Positions 44,801 to 56,800 of a stretch of DNA of 64,000 nt are shown here, piece by piece. Source of the stretch: Pycnopodia helianthoides (taxonomy: Eukaryota > Echinodermata > Asteroidea > Forcipulatida > Asteriidae); contig CM063252.1 in assembly GCA_032158295.1 (NCBI GenBank), positions 10,280,744-10,344,743 of the forward strand, written 5' to 3'. The notes beneath the pieces were generated by a model that searched no databases, was not told the origin of the DNA, and was given only the letters and a program-made list of their open reading frames with translations. The stretch's first letter is position 1. Every line of letters begins with the position of its first letter. Position numbers and translations under genes: made by a program.

Positions 44801-47800
44801 AATTGGATCGGTTAAGTATTCCAGCGTGTGCACATGGAACATTCCGCTGGACTGCCGATACGTTCCATTGGAACATCAAAAATACAAATGCACGTATTCA
44901 CTTGTGTAGGATTGTTCTCGTACTTCGGCACAATGATGCGGTCTAGCGGAACTTTCTGGCGGTCCAACAGACTGAAAGGGGCCCAATTTCATGGCTCTGC
45001 TTACCGCGGAATTCTGCGCTTACGGAGCCCTTGTAACACACAATCCTGTGATACGTAAGCGCAGAAATCCGCGGTAAGCAGAGCCATGAAATTGGGCCCA
45101 GGTCTTTCACATTTCATCTAGAACGTGCCTGACTTTTGAGACACTCTCTAGAACTAAGATTGAGTGATTACACGTAAAAACATGTACTAAAAAGGTCAAA
45201 CCTGATTTGGACTCTGTTGATTTGTCAATTATACCGTGTTCAGTTGTCCTAGGATTGAAAGACTCGGCAATCACAGCAATTCCTTAAAAACCTTCAATAC
45301 AAATTCAAATTTTCCTCATTGGGTGCCCTTCATTTTGGGGAAATTGCCGTGCCCTTTTGAAAACGAAATTCGAGGCCTGTTGGTGTATGCAATTTCACCA
45401 CTGCATTGAAATTGGTAAAATTTATTGACCGAGAGACTCATCCGACACCACTAAATTAACCATGCATGTACACAATTTCAAGGTACATGTACGGGTCTCT
45501 CACGCCATCACAGATAATGGTGAAATTGAGTGGTTTACAAGTGGTCGGGCTGGCTAGTTTAAACATGTACACAGTGTGCAAGTGTGTCATAAACCACTGC
45601 TTGCCTGCATAAGTGGAGACCAGTCTATAAACATGGCCTCAATATCAAGTCCCAAGGACCAGCAAAAAAGCTGGTGGCCTTTGTGAGACATCTTGAAAGC
45701 TGCAACTTGTCCCATCGGCTAGTAAATGAAAAAAAAAATAGCCACATATACAATGTAATGTATACAAATGTAGGCTATGTTTATGTGACAGCATATGGCA
45801 GCCCTGGAACTACATGTAGAGAGACCACTTGAGCGACAATTCAGTTTGGACCAGGGCTTCAGTCTGTATTTAAAAATACTCATTAAAATCTGCTGTAATG
45901 GGATCCAAATTGATCACTCACTAAATATGTAATGTAGAATACCTAATCTTTTACGCAGTCCTTTCAGGATACTTTATCAAGGCATCGGAGGCAAAGCTGC
46001 CTCCATGCTCCTTGGCCCAATTTCAAAGAAACTGCTGAAGCAGAAAATATTGCTTTTAAAACAATTTTCTACTAGAGCAGAAATGAGCAGGATACCAGTC
46101 ACAAATTTTAGATGAAAAAATGGTACCCTTGGCTGGTAACCTTATTCTGGCAAGCATCATTTTTGTTAGGCTTAGTTATTTTTTTGTGCTTAAGCAGCTC
46201 TCTGAAACTGGGCCCTGCTTATATGGCAATGTTCTCCAAAGGCAGTGTTCTCCCTTAACGGTGGTCCTCTAGCCAAATGCCACTTAAAACACCCGAGGAC
46301 CAGTCAAAATTCACTTCAAGTGGTTCGGTAGCTATCATATAGTTCAGTGTTTTAAACCATCCCTATTTAATATAAAGTATGGACTAGTGAAAATGACAAG
46401 CTGACTGGTCCTGCTGGCCAGTCACTGGTCCTGCTGGCCAGTCACTGGAAAAGTTAAGGGCAAACCCATTGCCTCAGTGCCCCTTGAAATGCCCCAATAG
46501 AAACTTTGCCCGTACCCGAAGTGGTGGCTACAGCTACGGCTACGACAGTTGCTGAAGGTGTAGCAAAGGATGTCTACTCCTATACTTCAATGCATGATGA
46601 CGCGGCAATTCGGCCGTAGCAATTCGACCGTAGCATTCGATCGTAGCTATAGTCGCCATTTCGGACACAGTTATATACTAACTAACAATGTACATTTATG
46701 AATATAATTATACTGTACATGTATATATTGTACACCAATAATTGACCAAGTACAAAACAGACATACATGTAGGGTGTCCAAATTAAAGACAATGTGGTTT
46801 TAAAAGACACCAAGATGCACGTCTGGCTTGCACCATGGTGTGGACTCTAGACATACATGTACAATGTAGCATAATAAGGTTGATCTTGCACTGCATGGGG
46901 AAGAGTCCTGCTGCAGAACAAAATAAATAAATAACGAAATCCCCTCCCCCAAATCAACATAACCGGCACGTCAACCATGGATTGATTTAGGATGAATCTT
47001 CCCTCGGCCTGCGTGTCTGCGAATCCATCCTGTGCTCTAGCTGAGTAGCTAACAGGATTTCCTTCTACGCAGTTCGCTGATTGAAAAACCAGACGGGAGG
47101 GGGGGGGGGGGGAGACAGGGGGGTCGTCACAACCTATAAGCATCAGCCACAAATGCTTACTAGAATTATAAGTCATGGCGATACCAACAAATGGTTGCAC
47201 AAAAGATGCAAGGTATGGGTTATTATAACCCAGGAAAATATTTTCCGACTAAGCAAGAATTTTAGAAGCTAAGTGAGATTGGGTACAGGTATGTACTACA
47301 CCGGGCATGGCATTTCATGCGTGTATTGTATGGGAAAGTCTTTTCACATGTTCCATGGCAAAACGGATACTCTCACAGGCCTCAAATTTTGCCACGGCAC
47401 CACAGCAATTGCTGTGGGTGCCCTTAAAAACCTTCAATACAAATTCAAATTTTCCTCATTGGGTGCCCTTCATTTTGGGAAAATGGCCGTGCCCTTTTGA
47501 AAACAGAATTCGAGGCCTGCTTTCAGTTAGCGATGTTTTTTTTTAAACGTCCCCCTTTAAATTTGGACACGCTAACTTTATCTCTACTTTAGAAGTGAGC
47601 AACTTGGATGTTTTGCACCTCATTTCACAGCAAGTTTTGGAGAATTGTTTAAAGCAAATTTACACCTTGCAATTTCAGATGTGCCCCTCAAACTTCTGAG
47701 CCCAGATTCGTAGAGCTGCTTAATTAAGCACTGAATATGGCTCAACAATTTCTTGCAGAATATCAATCAAAGATGGTACATGTGAAATGGTGACTTTAGC

Positions 47801-50800
47801 TGGTAACTTTATTCTGATGAGCATATTTTTGTTGCGCTTAAGCAGCTTCTCATAGAGCTGCATTTAGTGCTTTAAAATATTTCTTGCTAAGCAATAATAG
47901 GCAGGATACCAGTCACAGATGGTAAATGTGTAGTAGTATTTCGTCTGGTAACCTTATTCTGGTATTAAAGCAAACATTTTGCTTTTTTTTTTCTTGTGCT
48001 TAGCTACTTATTGTGCTTAAGCAACTCTGTAAAAATTGGCCCTAATTAAAAACCTTCGTACATACGTACTCATTAATTTAGCTTAGTGCAAAGCAGTACG
48101 GTAATTGCAAGCCCTTGTAGTCGCAGAGTGTACATGTAGTAATAATAATAATAATATTTTAATACAAGACATTTATATAGGACATAATTCAGGAGCCTCT
48201 AGGAGCAAATGTTACAAAAATAAAGATTCAAACAAATGAGTCTTTAAAAGTCCCTTGAAAATCTGAGAAGAGTCAGTTTGGCGAATATGAAGAGGTAAGT
48301 CATTCCATAACGAAGGCTCTTTGACCATGGAATTTAGTGGAAAAAAAGTAGTTTGAGTCAGTACATATATGCACCTCGGTGTCATCTCCATTCTCATGAA
48401 ACTAATTATCGGTAACTACGAAACGCCCGAACGAAATGTCAGTTATTTTTTGCTGACCCATGGCTAGTTAATAATATCCGAAGGAAATTTCACTCAGTAG
48501 GATCTCAATGACACATGGGGACCAGTCATCCGAGTTTAAAGATGCTTCCATGTACGGTGAACCAGTACGAACGACTTCTACAAAGACGGGTAATGTTCAT
48601 GGAAGTTGCTTGAAATGTGGCTGTTTTCATTTTTCTAAATTTTGTAACAGGCTTTTAAAGGTATTGTACACTTTTGGTAACGGCTCAAAATCAGTGTCCA
48701 CATTTTGTGTGATTAAACATATGCATGAACAAACAAACCTGTGAAAGTTTGAGCTCAATTGGTCATCGAGGTCACGAGAAAATAGTGAAAAGAGATCTTA
48801 TGTGTTTTCTGTTTTTTCAAATTATCGCGCGCGATAATTACTATTGTTTTACTCGTTTCTCAAAAACGATAGCATTTTAGGCAGAAATATTTTAAGGAAC
48901 CCTTTCTACCATTACTTACTTTAAATCATGTAAGTTATGTGAGAATCTGTGAACATTGTGTTTTTCGATCTTACCAATAGTGTACAGGGCCTTTAAGTTC
49001 CACTATAATTGTTGTTATCACAACTTCTTTTAATAATTTAATTTAAATATTTCCCAACTAATTTGCTACATGTACTGCATTCAATAATGATGAAGCTCCT
49101 AGCTTTGGAGAAAAATGTAACTAATATATGATTAATTGGTAAATTGGATTTGAAAAAATGAACCCCGTAAACCATTATTTGCTACATGAAGCATAACCTA
49201 CAAGGGACAGAAGGTACTGGAAATCATGCCTAGTATTCTGGTAATATCCCCCTTTTTTTTAGAGGGGGATTATAGGGGGATTGTGTTATCCTCCATACAA
49301 AAATGGACAGGCCGCCATTATTGTTTAACATTGCATTTGGCTCAATGAGAAGTCTGGGCATTCCAAGATTCCAGTATACCATTAGAGAAGGCCATGGCAG
49401 ATTATTGGCAGTACCTTACAGACGAGGTTCTGCCATTTACGATGAGTGCCACGTCACATCTCTTCACTAGAAAACTACTCTTATTATGAGAATCGTTCTG
49501 GTCTTTCCTTTGTCAAGTCAGGGTTTCATTGTGGCATTGGAAATTGTTGATCCAGAAGCTCACAAAAGCTCCCAAAAAATAATACCGTTCATGGGTACTT
49601 TATGCATGTAGGGCATCACCAATTTTTCTGAATACCGACATAAAGTGGTTAAAGAAAAAGCAGTACACCAAACATGTAATGACTTCACTTGATCAAAGGA
49701 CCAGGCCTGATATTTCATATTGGAGAGGGCAAGGCCATTTTCATTTTGTGAAGGGCACTTCCATTGGGAAATCTTTAAGTCTATGGGGAAGTTTTGAAGG
49801 GGCACCAAGGCCAAGACCAGAGCAACGGAGGCCATGGCCTCAGTGTAATTCCAGGCCTGAAGGACCACAATATAAATTAACTGAGCCAAAGGGCCTGCTT
49901 TAGTATTTCTTAATCTCATTTTCTCTGAAATGAAACATGAAAATGAAAATGGGGATCACATTTAATTGATTTCAAAACCAAGTTTGCAAAAAAATGACAA
50001 AGTAAATAGTGTACTGCACTTTACCACAGAAGTTACGTTTACATGTTTATTGCTAGGAGTTGCAACTTCACAAAGGCAATGGAGGTTGGGCATCTCTGTC
50101 GCGAGTCAGGGCAGGGTAAAGCAGACATGCCGGATGGGGGGGCAATGGGGGTCGAGGTCCCCGGAGGAACACTTGCCTTGTAGGCACGGGAGCCCTCCCC
50201 AGGTAAGACCTGACCGGAAGGGTCGTGAGTCCGTACACAGATAGCGCTTTTTACAACCGAGGTGTCCAAAAGCTTTTTGGGGGGAGGGGCAGGTATACAG
50301 AGCTAAGTTTGGAATTATAAGACCCATTTAACATGCACCAAGGTAATGTGGCACAAACTTATACAGCTAGCCATGCCAGAAACACCGGGCGAACATCTTC
50401 TCTTAACCATGTTAACGATGAGAGTGCTAGATTCTTTTACGTGTATTAAGCAACAAAATACAGGACTTGGACCCACACTCTGCTGATCAGAAACCCCAGG
50501 GCTTGAGTAGCGCTTGACCACTCGGCCACAACCTGCCACTAACAAAGGACTCCACAAAAGAAGAACTGCCTTGACCTTACAAGAATGAAGTCACGAGAGG
50601 ATTCATTGAAACTTCTATTTTTACCACAGGGGCCCTTTAAAAAGTCTTCAACAACCAACAATTACAATGCACCCAGAAATAATTATATTCCTGCGGCTAA
50701 GAAATGATGTAATCAATTCTAGGAAGGAAAACTCAATTGAATGAATTTGGAGTTGGAATAATGTACAACACAGCAGTTGGGTTATTAGGTTAGGTTTTAC

Positions 50801-53800
50801 GGATTACAATCGAAACTAAAACAAGGTCCAAGAGAGGAAGAATTTGTCAAAAAAGTTGGTCACAGACTACTATAATCTTTCATGGCAGGTCTGGAGTTAC
50901 ACCGTCTCAAGTGAGTTCAGCAGTATCAAGTTTTGTCCCCGCATTTATAACCCTTTTCAATATTCTTTCTTGTGGAAATTTGTCAGAGAACTTCTCCTAC
51001 AAGGTCTGCGAGGGCCATGCAAGTTTTTAAAAAAAGAATTGACAAATTTCTTTGGTTTTGGAGTGAGGTTAATAAGGTACAGGCCCTGTGGTTTTGGAGG
51101 AGATTTCTCGATAAGGCCCCCCAAAATAAGGGTTCTGTTTCCGGTTCCTTGACCGACCCTAGTTTTTAAGCCGCGAACCTAAACTTTTTATTCGGCCTTT
51201 AAAAAAAACGGGAAAAAAAAAAACGAAAAAAACAAAAACCTATTTTACCTTGAAGAAAATGTCTGACTTTTACCAACTTACCATGTTTTAGGAACATTTG
51301 AAATAAAAACCAGAACATATCAAGAAGAATTTACAGATAATCTCTGTGATTTGAGCCTGCGATGTCCAACGACTCGACTACGAGCCAAAAATACCCACAA
51401 TTCAATTCGCAGCGCGCACGTGTGTACACGGCGCTGTATGAAGCGCATTCCACGGGTTTGTGCAATCTGCAGATTGCGCACATTTTTGCAAACCAGCCGT
51501 TTGAACTGCCAATCTAAAGAGCGCAAACTGAAGATTGCGCACAATTTGCAAGGTCAGGCAGATTAACTGCCAAATCTGCAGATTTTGCCCAATTCGTTGT
51601 GCAAATTCGTTGATTGTGCTCAACACATAAACGATCGTGGACTATCGTCAATCGTATCGGAATAAAACAAAAACGCAAAATAAAAAAACTTTCCGACCTA
51701 CCAGCCCTATTTTTAAATGACATGTAATCGAAAACAGAACTCTTTTTTTTGTTTGTTGGCCTAATCTGTCTTCTGTTACATGTTACAGAGTAAGATCTGC
51801 CAACATTTACATCTTGCAATCAGGGAGATTTTGTACAACAACCAGGGAGATATTTAAAATTACATTCAACACAATGGGGGAAAAGTTTCAATAATTAGGA
51901 AGATTGTCATATTTGTTTATCAGACCATGGAAAGATTGGTTTATTTTCAGAAAACTTTCTGCAGAATCAGGGAGAGTTGGCAGCTCTGCAGCGTGCAGTG
52001 AATGCACACTAAACACACAGTGCTCATTTTTTTTAGTGGCCAAGGGAGCGTACAATTTAAAAAGAATCGGGTAGTTGTGGGGATGTAAATTATGCAAAAT
52101 GCTACTGCAGGATGACACGTTCAAAAAGACCAGGCGATGGTCTGGCAGTCGGAGATGAAGGAAACGACTGTTCGGACATTACACCGTGATTCAGCCATGT
52201 ATTACAGCTTGAGCTTCAGGGTGCACTAAGAAACCGGCTTGTTAATAAAACTCTTCAACAGGTGTATTCAGCTGGAAGTTAGTGCACCTGAGGTGCTGAC
52301 TGATCTAGTGGTTGCTCAAACCCTTACTTGGATTGCTTTCAGGACCTTTCCCCTCCCTAGTCATGACGGAAGGGGTAACGAGTGGGGGGTCGAGCGGACG
52401 GCTCAGTTATACAGATGCCTACATGTATTACATTTTGTCAATTTATCAAAATGTGACTCAAAAGATTGGAAACCTTGACTGAGACATAAAGATCCGTTAA
52501 CCCAAGAATCTTACTTGGTTTCGTACGTACATGTACATGTTGTACAAGTGCATCCCACAAACTGGCAGGGTTTTCCCTTGCAACTTTTTCAGCAGGACCG
52601 GCTAGCTTGGCATTTAACTAGTTCGTCAGCTTTTTCACTAGTCCGTACTTTACAATGTATATTAAAAAGGGATGCTTTTTAACACTGATTTAGCCAGCTT
52701 GACCACTTGAAGAGAATTTGGCTGGTCCTCAGGCATGTCAGTGTTTTAAATGGCAATTGGCCAGCGGACCACTGTTATTGTAGAACGCTGACTAGAAGCA
52801 CACCTTCTTTAAATGGAGAAAATAAAATTTCGAACTTTTTTTGTTTGTTGTGATATTAACTACAAGAAATCATTGTACTATAGGCAATATGAGACCACTT
52901 CATGAAACTACTGCACTTATAGATTAGAGAAGGTTCTTGGCCAAAACTCATTGAGACTCTTGCTCCCTACAAGGTGATTTACTAGGATCCTTTCCCACTC
53001 TTACAAAATCAAACACCATACTGTAATCTAACACCCAAACTGTTGGACTCTGCAGGGTTTGCCCTTACAATTTAGCTTGTCATTTCACTAGTCCGTCACC
53101 TTTTTCAATAGTCCATATTTCAAATGAAATAGGGATGCTTTTAAATACTGAACTAGCCAGTCGGACCACTTGGAGAGAATTTTGACTGATCCTCAGGTGT
53201 TTTTAACTGGCATTTGGCCAGCAGACCACTGTTAAGGGAGAACGCTGCTCTGATGGTATGCCTATTATCTAAGTTAGCCTAATCTCAGGTGAAGCATAAT
53301 CAGTTCACAGGTGCAGTCCTCAGTACAACAAAGTTAAAAACTTTGTTACAGTTTGATGGGTTACGGGCGGTTAGTCACTTAGACTGCTACTGTTTTATGT
53401 TATCATCTTCCCTCTTACCCAATACAGCATAGAAACGCGAGAGCAAAGTTTGACTCATGTGCAGTCACCACTAGTTCCAGAGGACAAAAGATCCTTTGTT
53501 CTAGCTAGTGGATTATGTTGCATTGGCTCTGAGCAACTTGGGCTTACTTCCGGTCTGGAACTTTGTCTTTGAGAGGGCAAGACCTTTAATCTTAAACTAA
53601 AGGCCACCTGTACAGGAAAACCTTTGAAGGAAACTTGTGAAGGGGCACCAAGGCGAAGACCAGAGCAACATAAGTCATGGCCTCCATGTAATTCCAGGCC
53701 TGCTATTGGGGATGATGGTACAATTACTGACTAGACAGTTTGGCCAAAATCCTCCTATTGGGACAGTCACAGTTCAACCCTTATGCTGTCTGACCATTCA

Positions 53801-56800
53801 ATACCATTCAAGTGGTTTTGAATGATAGATAAATTATGCCAGCCTGAAATATGATACCATTAGGGAATGCATGTACACAGTTAGTTCTGTGCACAGTTGT
53901 GCCACCATACACAACCTTGGCAGTCGAATGGTTTCAAATGGTTGGTCAACTCACTGGAAAATGTTGCCAAGAGTCACTGACAGTAGGAGGGTTAAGGCAT
54001 AACCTTGCTGGTTGTTCTTACCTGCTAGTTTACTTGACAAGACTTTGTCGTACTCTTCTCGTATCCGAGCCTCTTGCTCCTTCAGCATCCTCTCGCAGAT
54101 TATAATAACCTGCTTCAGTGTGAACATGGGCTGCTCCCTGCTGCCATGGATCATCCCCATGGCGCTGCTACCTGCTGCTGCTGCTGCAGCTGACGTACTG
54201 GGTGACCCGCAGCCCTGGAAATGCACATGCTGACTTGATGGGAACGAGGTTTGGTGGATCATGTCGGATACTTGAGAGTCCGACTCGTTAACGTCGGCGC
54301 TGCCGCCGCCGCCGGCTGATTCCGTGAATGAGTCCTCTAGGTGCCGTCTTCTCTTCATTCGCTTCCATTCTAAACATATGTTGGCTGCTAATTGTCCTAA
54401 ATTGTTTAAAAATAACCAAAAACATTTGCGTCACATTCATCAGTTATCAGTATTGACTTTAATATTTATTTACACTTTATTATTTTTTTTTTTGGGGGGG
54501 GGGGTTTCAATGATTTGAAAATATTGTGCACATTTTATCGCCTATTATATAACAAATAAATTCACATATTATAAGTCAATATTTAAAAATATATGCAGTT
54601 TAGTTTCAACACATAACTCAAGTACCAGGTACAGTAAATAAAAAGGAAAGGCATCTTTAAAGATCAGTTATAAAAATCTAGGCCAACACAATATACACAT
54701 ACAATCTGACAATCTACATTTTATGGAAGGAAACAACATTAATATTACAATGAATAACAACCTTGCAAAATTATCATTCAGCAAAGTATCAGACAAAGAC
54801 AGGAAATAATGCACAACCCAACTTCCACTATAACTTTTCACATACATACATACTTTTGCAAAAGTTAGGCTTAAATGTAATCTTGTCAAGATTAGGCCCA
54901 TAAATAAAGCCGATAATCTGGGGCAAATAAAGCCGATAATCTGGGGCAAATAAAGCCGATAATCTGGGGCTAATAAAGCCTGTAAGCAGACATTGCTTAC
55001 TTACAGAACGGCCCTCAGCAGAATATTTTATTTCATAAACCGCTGCTTTAGCATAGCAAAAAAACCATGAAAGCTTCCTGGCCGTTTCTGTTAAGCAGAC
55101 GAATGACGCAACAATGCAAATGGGCAATTCCAAGCAAACATGGACATTGCACAAAAAAATAAAATTTGTGCCACAACTTTCATTCCACTTAAAAGTTGTA
55201 GCTAACATATGAAAGGAAACAGATATAACTTTTTTTTAGACATTCTATACCATATTGTACAAAGGCAGAGATGTTTTCACAAGCTGTGAATGGACCCTTA
55301 AAAATGAGCTTATCAAGGTGATTTCTTCAAAGTTAAATATTTTTCTCCATAAAGATTCTTCCAGCAAAACTTTGATATTTGTGATTAGCACCAGGATCAA
55401 CTTTTTACAATCCAGAGTGAATTTCATTTCATTTGTCCAGTTTAAGCATTACGTGATTGTACATGTTGAAGCTTCGACAGGGTGTAATGCGACTGACCGT
55501 GAGATGAAGTTATTTCAATTGTAAGAAAAATCCACTGATTTTTTTCAGGGCATTTCAAATAATCCTTCTACCCTTATAGTCAAGTCTGAAATGAGTAAAA
55601 AAATCAACAATAAATTTGGCATACTTTAATAACGAGTCATCAAAAAGTGTAATGCGACTAACCGGTAATGCGACTGACCATGCACTGTAATGCGACTGAC
55701 CGAATCTGTTTTCAAGAGGAGGATGCTAAGAGGTCAGCAAAGCTGGAGATCTTGGTCATAACTTACTAGAGGACAGTATTACATGAATTAAGAGATCTGG
55801 GGGGCTCTCCAGATGTCACTCATGATGTATGTCCTCTAAACAATGCCATACCCACAATGCACTTCTTCAAAGCACATGCGCAGAACACATACATGTGTTA
55901 TATGTGCCATTCCAATATCTTTCTGTAACTTCTGGGTTTATCATTTGATTGTACATAAACATGATAAACAATACAGACTGTATATTAATGGAAAAGACAT
56001 GTAGACATGTAGTAATGTTATTACCGACTAACCGGTAGTGCGACTGACCATGCACTGTAATGCGACTGACCAAATCTGTTTTCAAGAGGAGGATGCTAAG
56101 AGGTCAGCAAAGCTGGAGATCTTGGTCATGACTTACGAGAGGACAGTATTACATGAAGTAAGAGATCTGGGGCTCTCCAGATGTCACTCATGATGTATAA
56201 AGGGCAGCATTGTCCTCTACACAATGCCGTACCCACAATGCACTTCTTCAAAGCACATGCGCAGATGTGTTGTACATGTGCCAGTCAAATATCTGTCTGT
56301 AACTTCTGGTTTTATTGTACAGAAACAATACAGGTTGGCCTATATTAATGAAAAAGACATGTAGACATGTCTTAATGTTATCATGTGTAATAAAATATAG
56401 AAATATGAGACATTTTGAGTCAAAAAAGTGAAGTAATGACATTGAAATATTTTACTCTCCACAAATTGTGGAAATGCCACTGACTATAGTGCTGAAAACA
56501 GACATGATTGTTATGATGAGAAACTGAAAGTACAAGGAAAATATGAACAGTTCAAGAAGAAGCACAGACAAATCTCCCAAAAGAGCAAACAAAAGCAAAA
56601 AGCTCCTTATTCCACCATTTTCCTTGAGAAAGAAGAAACTTGATTTTAAACAAAATGCTGCCAACAAATCAGAGTAGCAATGCATGCATTGGTGAGTGGT
56701 GTGTGGTGTAATATGATGGTGAAGTGTATCCAGATGAAGTCAAGAAGATGTAGGTGATCCAGGAGATTTTCGTGTGTTCAAAACTGGAAATGCCCAAATC

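Noticed and set aside
55867..56442. Two similar minus-strand frames (about 60-72 codons)
   Set aside because: They are similar only because they lie in the two units of the 370-bp duplication; frames differ and no family fits.
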